From assembly GCA_963580455.1 (NCBI GenBank), contig OY756969.1, positions 19,068,760 through 19,132,759 on the forward strand: a DNA stretch of 64,000 nt, given 5' to 3'. Of this stretch, positions 1 to 10,676 are shown one piece after another. Below the pieces are notes generated by a model that was given only the letters and a program-made list of their open reading frames with translations, did not search any database and was not told the DNA's origin. The translations under genes were made by a program, and so were the position numbers. Within the stretch, counting starts at the first letter, position 1, and the number at the start of each line of letters is the position of its first letter. The DNA is from Euonymus europaeus. Lineage: Eukaryota > Streptophyta > Magnoliopsida > Celastrales > Celastraceae.

Positions 1-597
1 GTCTATTTTTTGATAAATAAGGACATGTGTCCATGAAGGACAAGAAATTACTATCAGAGATGGAGAATGTGATTAAGCAGAAGCTTTGTGTTTCTTGTTG
101 TATAATCCACTTGGGAATCTCGAGTTGTTCTTCTCTGAGTAGTAATGCCGTAATGCGATGGTTGTGCATGGATTTGGTCGTGATAGTGAGGTAGATCCAT
201 TTTATGGACTTAAAATATAAATATAAAAAAAAAGGGTATGTTGTTTCATAAATGGGCTTAGTGCTAGTTTTGTACTTCAAAAATGCATTTGGGCCATAAT
301 AAAGATTATGTCTTTATGAATTATAATAAATTATATTTTTGACCAATATTTTTTTTATTTTTTTTATGTAATATCTTAAATTTATGTGATGGCGTACATG
401 CATTGCATTTATTAATTATGTGCCTTGCTTATAACTATAAACCTTTTTTTTCTTGTATTATGTGATTGATAATTCATTTGTTGAATTATAACGAGGATTT
501 TATTGTCATTAAATTCATTTCTTGAATTATAATTTGCATATATGTTATGCATTTATTTGTTCGGGTAATCTTTGTAAGTGGCTAACATTTTTCAGCA

Positions 598-712
598 ATG
601 TCTAGAAAGTTCTGTGAAGGAAAGGGGTTACTTAATTGTGCGTCGTATTGAACGAAATACCCTCTCTTTCCTGGGAACAATTTGGTTGCTAGATTTGTTA
701 GTCAAACTTAGA
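598..712 (+). other. Leader block shared with E6, with possible small ORF
   Basis: About 110 bases beginning at an ATG (598) match the E6 leader at 40590-40702 at roughly three quarters identity by eye, although both lie well upstream of gag. Both copies open with codons for MSRKFC and then LLNCA or LFNCA. The E1 copy then hits TGA, and a neighbouring frame reads LGTIWLLDLLV, which E6 repeats with one stop. Either a small conserved ORF or a conserved RNA structure (packaging or translation signal) could explain this. Just upstream, CTAAC followed by TTTTTCAG (583-595) resembles a branch point and 3' splice site. Function unknown. Confidence 0.5.
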
Positions 713-997
713 AAACCAACACTAACTTCCATTTATGCTATGTTCATAATAATCCTCATTATATGTTTATTATTTGCTAAGTGTTTATAATAATATTTGC
801 GTGCATATTATGTTGTTAATATGCTATATGATTGTTGAGTTTTGTTTTGGATTGAATGATTTTTCAATTACGTGAGTGATGATTTTAAGCATAGCGATTT
901 TTCGGCCTCATTTTTTGAAAAATAATTTGATCTATGAAATTCTCAAAAATGTGAAATTATGCCTAAATTGAATCCAACAATGTTTACTTTTGTAGTA

Positions 998-1855
998 ATG
1001 GTCTCGAAAAATGTTATTGCTGATTTGAACAAAGTGAAAAGCTAGCTGGGTCCGAAAATTATGATGTGTGGAGAAGGAAGATTCAGTATCTTCTTAACGA
1101 GCAAGAAGTGCTTGAAACCTTGGAGTTGGCTATGGTGCCACCAAAAGAAGGTAATACTGCCCAGCACCGTAGTGACAAGGAAGTCTATGACAATTGGGTC
1201 AAGAAAGACGGTTGTGCACGGTTCACAATGCTTAGTGCTATGCAAAATGACTTAATTGGTGATTTTAAAGATTGCACTACGGCTCAAACCATGTGGAATG
1301 AACTCAAAATCAAGTTTGGGCAAACCAATGCCACTAGGCTTCGTGCTTTTAACCTCAAATTCAATGAGTATACGTTGTTGCAAAATCACACAATGCCCGA
1401 GCACCTTCATGCAATGAAGGGCATGATCAAGGATTTGAGAAATGCTGGTGTTGAACTTAGTGATGAGCAATAGGTGCTGGCTGTGATCCGTTCCTTGTCG
1501 GATTCTGAGTGGGTCCACATGAAGCAATTGATGACTCACTCGGAGAACATCAAAACCTTCGATGAAATTTCTCATCATCTTGATCTAAAAGCTGATTGCA
1601 AAGCTACTACCAAGAAAGTGGCCTTAGTGGCCCATGCTCCCAACAAACCAAAAAATGGGTTTAAGGGCAAAGGTGAAGGGAAAAAATAAGCAATGGAAAG
1701 GTTACGGGCTTAAAGGCAAGAAAATTGAGAAGACAAAGCCCAAGAAAAATGTAGCTAAAATGAAGTGCAACAACTGTGGAAACAAGGGACACTTGGCCAG
1801 AAATTGTTCTGAGTCCAAGAAGGTAGTTCCTCAATTGTCTTTTGTCAATGTTTGT
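998..1855 (+). pseudogene. E1 gag (nucleocapsid), disrupted
   Basis: The likely start is ATG 998 (MVSKNVIADLNK). The frame shifts near 1040 into a gag domain containing YDVWRRKIQYLL, which runs to a TAG at 1471-1473 and then continues in frame with VLAVIRSLSDSEW. The TAG fits a CAG to TAG change. A second frame slip near 1685 leads to a lysine-rich stretch and an intact CCHC zinc knuckle, CNNCGNKGHLARNC, at 1766-1807. Gag would form the particle and bind element RNA. The zinc ligands are all present, but the ORF is broken at three places. Confidence 0.85.
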
Positions 1856-1873
1856 TCTTATGCATTAGTTGCT

Positions 1874-3190
1874 AACTCCCTTCCTAATTGGATTTTGGAT
1901 ACATGAGTGAACAAACACATAGTTCGTGACAGACAGGGCTTTGTGGACTTTCACTAAATTTCAGCTGGAACTCAGTACGTCTATCTGGGAAATAATGGAC
2001 AAGTGGAGATCTTGGGATGCGGTTCCTATCAACTTAGATTGTTAGGGGGTCGCAGTTTAATCCTCCATGATGTTCTATATTGTCCAAATTTTTGGTGTAA
2101 CCTTTGCTCTGTGCTAGCTTTATTGCCTTTAGGTTATTCTTTTCATTTTGAGAACAATATCGTTAATATGTTTTTTGATAATAAATTGTTCTTTAGTGGA
2201 CAACTCGTTAATGAATTTTTTAAATTAAATTTGGATTATTATACTGCTGTTTCTTCTTCTCCTTCTTCTTCTACATTTGTTACTTTCCCTAAAATAGATA
2301 GTATGTTATGGCATGCTAGACTTGGCCATATTGGTCAAGAAAGAATGGCTAGATTAGCCAAAACAGGCCTATTGGGGTCGCTTGAAAAAGTCAATCTCCC
2401 TGTGTGTGAGAATTGGGAAAGGCATCAAGAAAGCCTTTTGGTAAGGCTCTAAGGGCCTCTCATCCTTTGGAGTTAGTCCTTTCTAACATCTGTGGGCCTA
2501 TGAATATTAAAGCCCAACATGGAGCGTCGTACTTTTTAACATTCATAGATGATTATTCACGATTCGGGTATGTGCACCTGCTTTCCCATCGACATGAAGT
2601 ATTAGAATGCTTCAAACGCTTTGTTGTGGAAGTCAAAAATCAATAAGAGAGAAATTTGAAAACTCTCCGAACTGATAGAGGATGTGAATATCTGTCTGAT
2701 TCCTTTAAACTTCTATGTGAAACTAAAGGAATTAGTAGGCAACTTACAATTCCTGGGACACCGCAACAAAATGGTGTAGCGGAACGTCAAAATAGAATTT
2801 TATTGGACATGACTAGGTCTATAATGGCTCAAGCCAATCTCTCCATAATTTTTGGGGGGATGCGCTGCTTACGAAAGCATACATACTTAATCGTGTTCCA
2901 AGTAAGTCTGTACCTACTACTCCCTATGAACATTTGAACAAAAGGACTCTAGAGTTAGATCATCTACGCCTATGGGCTCAGCGGGATATGTTCACTTAAC
3001 CTCCCATAAACATGGGAAGCTTGGCCCAAGAGCCAGCAAAAAGGTGTTCATCAGATATCCTGAACACTCAAAAGGCTACGTGATGTATGCTGAACATCCT
3101 GATGGGGGTATGACAGAGACAGAATCTAGAGATGTGAAATTTTTAGAAAATGAATTCCCAAGCATTGGTGATGTCCGCAAGGAACTATAA
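1874..3190 (+). pseudogene. E1 protease and integrase, disrupted
   Basis: The protease active-site region reads WILDT followed by TGA at 1904-1906, where the family has a glycine codon, so the catalytic DTG is cut. The GAG-pre-integrase region (WHARLGHIGQERMARLA) sits near 2308-2360, and a frame slip follows near 2410. Integrase core motifs are visible with their acidic residues: FIDDYSRF (about 2545), LRTDRGCEY (about 2660) and [11 protein letters not shown] (about 2760). A TAA at 2644-2646 lies between the first two. A later frame carries KVFIRYPEHSKGYVMY. The protein would insert cDNA, but it is inactive as it stands. Confidence 0.85.
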
Positions 3191-3358
3191 TTGTATGAGA
3201 TATAGTTTATGGAACCATCTACTATTTCTGGCGAGGAGAGGGAATTGGAACATCCTTATCAATCGGTTGCCATAGATAGTGGAAGTACTAAAAACTCCTT
3301 GCAGAGAAGTCAACGTGGAAACGTTCCTCGTTGACATTTTGGAGTTCAAGGACATGCG

Positions 3359-4962
3359 TTGTTATGCTCTCTATCAGGCATAGATGAGCCTACTTCATAT
3401 AATAAAGCACTTCAATCACCTGCTTGCGATGAATGGGTAGCTGCCATGAATGATGAGATGGAGTCAATGGTAAAGAACCAAGTTTGGGACTTGGTTGATC
3501 TTCCACCAGGCCAAAAGGCAATTGGCAATAAATGGGTCTTAAAAGTCAAAAGGAAGGTCGATGGCTCAATTAACAAGTATAAAGCCCGATTAGTAGCGAA
3601 AAGCTATACCCAAATGAAGGGAATAGACTATGAAGAAACTTTTTCTCCTGTGGTGAGATTTATCTCCATTCGCTCAATCCTGGTACTTGTAGCCCATTTA
3701 GATCTGGAGCTACATCAGATGGATGTTAAGACAACTTTCTTAAATGGAAAGCTGGATGAGGAGATTTATATGGATCAACTTTTTGGCTTTGTGGCAAAGG
3801 GACAAGAAGGCAAAGTGTGTCGTCTTAAAAATCCATATATGGTCTCAAACAATCATCTAGACAATGGTATCTCAAGTTTCGTGAAGCCATTTTGTTGGCA
3901 CGCATGACTATGATTGAAGATGACCATTGTGTATATGTTAGAAAGACAGAAGGGGGATTTTGATTATATCTCTCTCTACGTTGATGACATTTTACTTGCT
4001 GGGAGTAACAAGGGGATGATCGCTGCCATGAAAGAATGGTTATCCTCTGTTTTTGAAATGAAGGATATGGGTGAAGCTAACTATGTGTTTGGCGTCAAGA
4101 TCATGAGGGATAGATCCAAAAGAATTCTTGGTTTGTCCCAAGAAAATTATATTAAGAATATTTTGGAAAAATTCCGCATGCATCAATCAAAGCCCGTTGG
4201 TACTCCTATTGAAAAGGGTCGTTATTTATCACTTGATCAATGCCCTAAGACATATGAAGAAAGAAATAGAATGAGCAGGGTTCCCTATGCCAGTGCAGTT
4301 GGGAGTCTGATATACGCTATGTTGTGTACTCGTCTTGACATCTGTTTTGCAGTTGGCTTAGTGAGTCGATATCAAAGTAATCCAGGTCTTGCCCACTGGG
4401 AAGCTGTGAAAAAAATATTTTGTTACCTCCGTGGAACCACAGATCTAGTCCTCTGCTGTGGCGGAGGGAATTTGAGATTAACTGGATTCAGTGATGCTGA
4501 TTGGGCTGGTGATAGAGATTAAAGGAAATCCACCTCTGGATATGTGTTTATCTTTGGAGGAGGAGCAATCTCATGGTGTAGCAAAAAGCAGAGCTGCATT
4601 GCTCTATCAGCAATGGAGACTGAATATGTTTCATGTTCCGCTACAGTCCAGGAGGCTGTCTGGTTGGGGCAATTTTTACGATATCTCGAGGCCACCTCTC
4701 AAGTTGAAAAGCCTGTCGAGATTTACTCTGATAGAAGGCTGCCTTGGAGTATGCAAAGAATCCCAAGTATCATGGGAAGACAAAGCATATTGATCTTCGT
4801 TATCATAATATCCGACTCATGGTCAACCAGAAAGAAGTTAACCTTAAATACATTACCACTAAAGAGATGGTGGCTGACCCATTGACAAAAGCAATACCTA
4901 GAGATTTGTTTTTGTTTTTGTTTTTGTTTCACGTTAGGTCTATGAGTCTACGTAGATTCTAG
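3359..4962 (+). pseudogene. E1 reverse transcriptase and RNase H, disrupted
   Basis: The RT N-terminal part is clear (VWDLVDLPPGQKAIGNKWVL, then YKARLVAKSY and QMDVKTTFLNGKLDEEIY). The frame is lost near 3830 and recovered by 3914. The catalytic YVDD is intact in SLYVDDILLAGSN (about 3980-4015). RNase H begins at FSDADWAGDRD, meets TAA at 4520-4522, and continues in shifted frames with GGGAISWCSKKQSC and KTKHIDLRYHNIR. The last codons degenerate into a TTTTTG-type repeat before the stop at 4960-4962. RT copies the element RNA and RNase H removes the template. Confidence 0.88.
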
Positions 4963-4977
4963 TAATGTAAGGGTACT

Positions 4978-6420
4978 TGTTGGATTCTAATTTTTCTTTA
5001 TGAAATAAAATTGCATTATTCATAATATGTTTGTGTTTGTTACATTGAAATTTATGCACAATTTAATGTAACAAGGCTTCAATCGCCTTACTCACACGAG
5101 GGATCAATCTATTGCTTGTGTGGTTGGTAGAAAGAGACAAGAAACCTTGTTGTCACTTAAGTAGTGACATGTGTGGTTTATTCTTTCATAAGTTGCTTAA
5201 TTCATATGTCGCCTTGGTAAGTATGAGATGAGACTATTTCAATAGTTGAATATGTGATTAATCACCGCATATAAGCCTTAAGAAAGCCGGAAAAAAATGC
5301 ATGAGTTTACATTTTAAGTTGGATGATTACATAACATCTATGAAATCCGTATGATGTTTGAGCAAGTGATGTCCCGTTGAGTGGGAGCTTCATCATAACA
5401 TGCAATATGTTTTACATGTGCTGAGTCAACCACTTAAGAAGTGACATGAAAAACACCTAATATGTCACTGTGTGAGTTTTGAAAATTATTTATGCTCTTA
5501 CGACTTAAGACTATATCATCTAGTTGGAATTTGAAGTGTTTTCTTAGTAGTGTCATACACGGCCATGAATAATATTACAGTCGAATGAGACACAACTAGA
5601 AAATATTAAAACGAAGACGAATTGATATGAGTCATTAAGGAAGATTGTTTGATAATATGCCTTAATAGTACAAATCCATAGCCCGGGCGATCAAAAAAAT
5701 TTAGAAACAAAGTGATCATGGATGAGTACTTGTACCTATGTGGAAATCAAATACTGCTCATAGATTTTATCAAAGGGTGTTGAGAGTATTTGATTTGGTA
5801 TGGTCAAACGATCTAGGGCATAAACGAACTATATCTATATGATATGTTACGCTAGTTAGGTGGTAACTTAGTGTAACTGTTCAACCTAGTGTTGATTTTT
5901 CTTCGTTTGGTCGCACGCCCTACTGCTTGTTGAATGTTTGAGAGACAGTTCTATGTGGACGAGTGGGAGATGTGCATATACGTCCACTAATAGATAAAAT
6001 ATAAGATAAATCAAATTGAGTGTTTGATTTATTCTTAGATATTATCTTAAGGTGATAAGGTAGTCACCTAATCAGTTTAGGAGACTTTAGTTCTTATCAC
6101 TTAGATGCCTATAAATACAAAGGTTAGTCACTTGTATTTGACACACCAAAAATATACGTAAAAGCTCTCTCTCTGTTGAAACTCTGATCCTCCGCCTCCG
6201 TGATCAAGGCTAGTTAGGGTGTGAATAGTGGGAGGACTTTGGTAGTGATCCCCAAGCCCGAACTTGTTTGTGACAACATTGTCGTTGTGTGTTCATGCTG
6301 TGAAGGAGTCCGTTGATCCATATTGAAGTACGTGGAACCAAACCGTTCGATCCGTAATCTGCGCTTTAACAGGTACTCCGCTATATACTAATACATGTGT
6401 ATGTATTCTATTTTCCCACA
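4978..6420 (+). repeat. E1 3' LTR
   Basis: The LTR starts TGTTGGATTC after a weak purine tract and ends TTTTCCCACA, about 1443 bp, close to the 1401-bp LTR of the related E6. It holds a TATA box, TATAAATA, at 6110-6117, roughly 310 bp from the end, as expected for an LTR promoter driving a leader. The stretch TACTCCGCTATATACT before the end echoes TTTCCGCTAGTGCG near the E6 LTR end. The partner LTR is outside the window, so the boundaries rest on TG/CA ends and family resemblance. Confidence 0.7.
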
Positions 6421-6949
6421 AATTCCAACCGTAGGATATGTAAATTTGTGACAATGAGATGCTCTCTGCATTTAAGAATTTATTGATCATGACAATGTAC
6501 ATGGTCTCCTGGTAATTTGTGAGGATAACGTCCTGCATGATAATGTCATTGGTCTTGGTATCTTGGATGGTGTATGTTGTTTGCCAATCACTGTAATAGG
6601 ACTAAATCTGAATGTGATATGGAACTCTAACACTGATAATTGGGTGGTGCATATTAGCCTCCTTTCTTAATTGATAGTATTTCAAACACTAAGGGAGGAA
6701 ACATGCAAGTTGTTCAATGCATTCCTTTATTTACCAACTAGCCAGCTTAATTAAAGAGAAAAAATTGCGATTTTTTGACAAGGGAAATAAATCTCTTTTA
6801 ATAAGAAAAATAGTTCATTAAATCACCAAAGGGTGCAGCCGAAATAGATTTAGATGGATGAGAGATTTTCATGATGAAAATATTTCCTTAAGGACATGAA
6901 CTCATAAATTTAAAGCACTTAAACCAAACAAATATTATATGCTAAACGA
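6421..6949. other. Unassigned spacer
   Basis: Between the E1 LTR and the MITE there is no reading frame with recognisable protein similarity on either strand. AATTC at 6421-6425 would be the right copy of the E1 target duplication, but the left copy is not visible. Positions 6941-6949 (GCTAAACGA) are the left target duplication of the MITE. Confidence 0.5.
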
Positions 6950-7215
6950 GGGGTTAAGTACACTTGTAGTCACTGAAAGATTTGTCATTTTTTATTTTGG
7001 TCACTGAATGTTCAAACGTTATAAATCGGTAATCCAAAATTTTAGTTTGTTTCAATTGAGTTACCATATTGGAAAACAAGGTTACCAATTTGGAATAATA
7101 AAATTACCATATTGGAACAAATTGAAACTTTAAGTGATTGATATGTAATGTTTGAACTTTCAGTGATCAAAATGAAGAATGACAAATCTTTTAGTGACTA
7201 AAATGTACTTATCCC
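6950..7215. mobile_element. Mutator-type MITE with 9-bp TSD
   Basis: A 266-bp non-coding element with long terminal inverted repeats. The left end reads GGGGTTAAGTACACTTGTAG and the reverse complement of the right end reads GGGATAAGTACATTTTAG, with similarity continuing for about 125 bp into each arm (AGATTTGTCATT, CACTGAAAGTTCAAAC). It is flanked by a perfect 9-bp duplication, GCTAAACGA, at 6941-6949 and 7216-7224. Nine-base duplications are the mark of Mutator-like transposases, so this is probably a MULE-derived MITE moved by an enzyme encoded elsewhere. A related arm occurs at 33980. Confidence 0.9.
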
Positions 7216-7224
7216 GCTAAACGA

Positions 7225-7642
7225 AAGCATGGCATCATGAAGAAAACCAAGGAGCTGTCCATACTTTGTTATATAGCCATATAGGCCTTATCCTTCTTAT
7301 GTTCTCACCAACTGGAAAGCCTTCTTTGTGCAAAGGAAAGGATACGAATGTCTCTTTACTCTCTTGTTCCATCCATTAAAAGTTGAGGGACAAAAAGCAC
7401 ATCATGTGTTTTGCTCGATATATAGAGGGAAAAAAATAGGCCATGTGAGTCAATGTTGGTTAAATTTTAGTATGTTGTGCTTTGGATTATTTAGTGGCAG
7501 TGCTCTTGGATCCCTATGATTTTCCAATGGCTCTCCTCATATCCTGCTTTCCTTCTACCAACCACAAGTTTTCTTTAATTGGTAAACCATAAAGCTATAA
7601 ATAATGCTTTAACATCCGTATATCCTTGGAGTTATGATGTTC
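7225..7642. other. Unassigned spacer, target of E2
   Basis: No recognisable coding sequence. With E2 removed this joins 17572 onward at TTGCT. A TATAAATAAT string at about 7595 and a CA/GTAAGT string just right of E2 look faintly like gene parts, but no protein can be read across the join. Confidence 0.4.
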
Positions 7643-7647
7643 TTGCT

Positions 7648-8013
7648 TGTTAGAGATGAAGGTTAGCAATAAAGGTTATTGGTCCAGGTCTATCATAGGC
7701 TTCTTGAACTTCAGTTTCTTGCTGTGTTTATTGGGTCTGTTTTAGTCCAAGGTCTTCTTGTGATACATTCATCAGTTTGAATTGCAAAGGTAACCAATCT
7801 CTTCTGACATGATGAGACCTCTAGCCGTTGTCTTCATGATGTCTCTGGCACTCATTGAATATTTAGTCTAGATTGTTCTATTGTTGTTCTTTAATGAATC
7901 AATTGCAATATATTGATTACTCTCTCTTCTTCATCTTCTTCTTCTACTTGGTTCTACTCCTTCTTCTTGATTGTTCTTATTATGTAATCGAGCTACTGCT
8001 ATCAAACTTTTCA
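7648..8013 (+). repeat. E2 5' LTR
   Basis: 366 bp, TG to CA. It matches the 307-bp 3' LTR except for about ten substitutions and three gaps: about 45 nt near 7753-7800, 9 nt near 7831-7842 and 6 nt near 7958-7972. In each gap the longer copy has short direct repeats at the edges (TCTTCT, TCT, CTT), which suggests small deletions in the 3' copy after insertion. Confidence 0.95.
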
Positions 8014-8025
8014 TGGTATCAGAGG
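8014..8025 (+). other. E2 primer binding site (initiator Met-tRNA type)
   Basis: TGGTATCAGAGG begins directly after the LTR and matches the usual plant copia site complementary to the 3' end of initiator Met-tRNA, with the last base differing from the common C. Confidence 0.9.
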
Positions 8026-8044
8026 ACTGATGGTAGATACTAGA

Positions 8045-8342
8045 TGATAGAACCAGGAACTCAAGAATTCAAGAAGAAGAGAGAGAGAGAGAAAGGAAGC
8101 AAGTTGATAAGGAAGGACAAAGAGAATAAGAATCTGTATTCATTTCAACGTGTCCCTCTCTCATGATTCTCCAATCAATTATAGATGAGCTGCTGTGACG
8201 TTTACAGTTAGTTTCTTGCCATGCAAGGCTATCTGTTAAAATGCTAACTAATTGTAACTATTTATTAACTAATTGCCAGCTCAGCAACTAATCAGAATTA
8301 ATACGAACCAATGCATGCACTTGAGTAGTAGTAATCCTATCA
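8045..8342 (-). repeat. E3 3' LTR (left copy)
   Basis: 298 bp, starting TGATAGAACCAGG and ending GTAATCCTATCA on the plus strand. It contains a short GA run (about 8082-8095) that is expanded in the other copy. The flank to the right carries the polypurine tract of the minus-strand element. Confidence 0.95.
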
Positions 8343-8388
8343 ATACCCCTTCGTTGGAAAATAACCTTGTCCCCAAGGTTTTTGTACT

Positions 8389-8520
8389 TTATAATTTAAA
8401 ATTGGGATACTTGGCCACAAATTCATCAAAATCCTCCCAAGTCACTTCCTCCTTCTTGTGATTCTTCCACTGCACCAATAACTGAGTCCCCGCTTGATTA
8501 TTTTCCTGTAAATTCTTCAT
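8389..8520 (-). pseudogene. E3 chromodomain, in a shifted frame
   Basis: A 43-codon stretch starting at ATG 8520 reads VQWKNHKKEEVTWEDFDEF, which carries the hydrophobic and tryptophan pattern of a retroelement chromodomain, and ends FKL before TAA. Its ATG overlaps the TGA that ends the integrase frame (ATGA), so the domain is now out of frame with integrase by one base. Chromodomains of this group bind marked histone H3 and steer integration. Family membership is known biology; the loss by frameshift is what I read here. Confidence 0.75.
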
Positions 8521-9754
8521 TGCAGAATTGCAGCAGGTATTGCATGGAACAACCCTTCTTCTGTAACAGTTGGTAATGCTGCAAATGGTTCAACAGAGGG
8601 GCCCAAGTGCTTCTTTAAACAGCTGACATGGAATACTGGGTGGACCTTACTATCATTTGGAAGTTTCAACCTGTAAGCTACCTTTCCAATTCTTGCCATT
8701 ACCTTAAATGGACCAAAATACCTTGGATGCAATTTATGGCACGAATGGGCAGACAGAGAACGAAGCTGATAGGGAGTTAGTTTAAGATAAACAAAATCAC
8801 CAACCATAAACTCCCTATCTACTCTGTGTTTATTGGCCTGAACTTGCATCCTATCTTGAGCCTTCTTCAAGTTCTCCTTTAATAGTGATAGAATATTATC
8901 ACTCTCTAATAATTCCTGTTCCAGTACATCCAACTTACAGGATCCTCTTTCATAAGCCAGAATACTTGGTGGCGCTTGACCATAAACTATTTCAAATGGA
9001 GTCAATTGAGTTGCTGAATGAAAGGCTGTATTGAAACACCATTCAGCCCATGCCAACCATTTAACCCACTTCCTTGGTTGTAAACCTGTAAAACACCTCA
9101 AGTAAGTCTCCAAGCATATATTAACCACTTCAGTTTGGCCATCACTTTGCGGATGATAACCAGAACTCATGCTTAGCTTAGAACCTTGTAACTTGAAAAA
9201 TTCTTTCCAAAACTGACTCAAGAACACTGGATCTCTGTCACTCACAATAACAGTAGGCATTCCTTGTAATTTAAATACATTATCCACAAAAGATTGAGCC
9301 ACTGTCTGAGCTGTATATGGATGAGCTAAAGGGATAAAGTGAGCATATTTGGATAATCTGTCCACTACCACCATTATCATTGTTTTTCCTCTACAAACTG
9401 GTAACCCTACAATGAAATCCATGCTGATTTCATGCAAACCTTCTCTGGGACAGGAAGTGGTTGCAAAAGTCCAGGAGCAGCTATTGTTTCATATTTATTC
9501 TGTTGACAGATATAACATTCTGAAATCCATTTCTTGATATCTTTTTTCATTCCCAACCAATAAAAATTCTTCTTCAATCGTTGGTAAGTCTTGAGTACTC
9601 CATGATAGCCAGAAGTTGGAGTACTGTGGTATTCTTGAAATAGTCTTTCTTTCCAAGATGATGCTGGACTAAGCACAATTCTGTGCTTATGTTCCAAAAA
9701 TCCATTGTCAAAATGATATTTTAAACCTAAAGGAGTAGATGATTCCAGAGACAC
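8517..9754 (-). pseudogene. E3 integrase
   Basis: The N-terminal zinc region (HSTPTSGYHGVLKTYQRL, then CYICQQNKY) lies in one frame down to about 9435. A one-base slip then moves into a 306-codon frame holding the core: SMDFIVGLPVCRGKTMIMVV with VVDRLSKYAHF, VSDRDPVFLSQFW, and HPQSDGQTEVVN for the DDE triad. The C-terminal part includes YFGPFKVMARIGKVAYRLKL and PVFHVSCLKKHL, the gypsy linker before the chromodomain. All three acidic residues are visible. It would insert element cDNA. Confidence 0.9.
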
Positions 9755-10676
9755 ATTTTCAACAGATGCAGACTATATTTTAGCTAACTGATCTTTGATC
9801 CAAACATCCTGCTCATTATCTCTCCTCAAAGCATCTAACTAGCCAAAGTAAGGATAAGTGATTGCCAAAATTTCTGAACTAGGCTGAACAGGTAGTTCTG
9901 GGAGTTGGGTTGAACCTGGTAACCTCGAAAGTGCATCAGCCACAACAATATGGGATCCTTGTTTATACTAGATCTCATAATCATATCCTAATAATTTTGC
10001 TACCCATCTCTATTGAAATGGAGTGTTGGCTCTATTATGCAAGAAATACTTGAGACTATGATGATCTGTCCTAATGATGAAATGCCTTCCATGTAAGTAA
10101 GTTTGCCATTTTTTGACAGCATACACTATGACAATTAACTCCCTTTCATAAGCAGATAAAGCTTGATTCCTGGGCCCTAAAGCCTGACTTGTAAAAGCTA
10201 TTGGTCTCCTTTCCTGTTGAAGAACCGCCCCAGAACCACAACCTGAAGCATCACACTCCACTTCAAAGATTTTTGTAAAATCAGGTAGAGCCAATACCTG
10301 TGAAGAAGTCATGAGATTCTTCAAAGCTTGGAAAGCTTGTGTGGATGTAGTAGTCCAACAGAACCCATTCTTCCTAGTAAGCTGATAAAGTGGTTGGCAA
10401 ATTTTACCATAGTTTGGTACAAATTTCCTGTAATAGCCAGTGAGGCCCAAGAAGCCTCTTAGTTCCTTTACATTAACTGGGATTGGCCACTCCAAGATTG
10501 CCTGTAACTTTTTTGGATCTGTAGCAACCCCATTCTTTGAAATTATATGACCTAAATACTCCACCTGAATCTGACCAAAAGCACATTTCTTTGCTTCACC
10601 AGCAAGTGATTGTGCTTTAATATCTCAAAGGCCAATTGCAAATGGTGAAGATGCAAGTCCCAATCAGCACTGTAAA
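9755..10676 (-). pseudogene. E3 RT C-terminus and RNase H
   Basis: The frame 10564-10010 carries the RT thumb (VKELRGFLGLTGYYRKFVPN) and RNase H (FEVECDASGCGSGAVLQQE, FTSQALGPRNQALSAYEREL, IIRTDHHSLKYFL). It meets TAG at 10010-10012 after NRANTPFQ and continues in the same frame through VADALSRL toward integrase, with further stops before 9755. RNase H would degrade RNA in the hybrid during cDNA synthesis. Confidence 0.88.

Larger units (their letters stand above)
1..6420 (+). mobile_element. E1: Ty1/copia LTR retrotransposon, 5' truncated by the window edge
   Basis: Gag, protease, integrase, RT and RNase H follow one another in copia order on the + strand and are followed by a 1.4-kb LTR ending in TTTTCCCACA at 6420. 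No 5' LTR or primer binding site is visible, so positions 1-997 are read as its leader and the 5' LTR should lie left of the window. At least six stops or frameshifts interrupt the coding region. RT and RNase H wording (FEMKDMGEANYVFGVKI, SRVPYASAVGSLIYA) closely resembles E6, so the two belong to one broad lineage (Tork/Angela/Ikeros-like, inferred). Non-autonomous relic. Confidence 0.9.

Noticed and set aside
573..595. Tiny intron GTAAGT to TTTTTCAG before the E1 leader block
   Set aside because: It would be only 23 bases, too short for plant splicing; only the acceptor-like part is noted.
7590..7647. Host gene split by E2, from TATA-like and splice-like strings
   Set aside because: No protein can be read across the rejoined site and the signals are common by chance.
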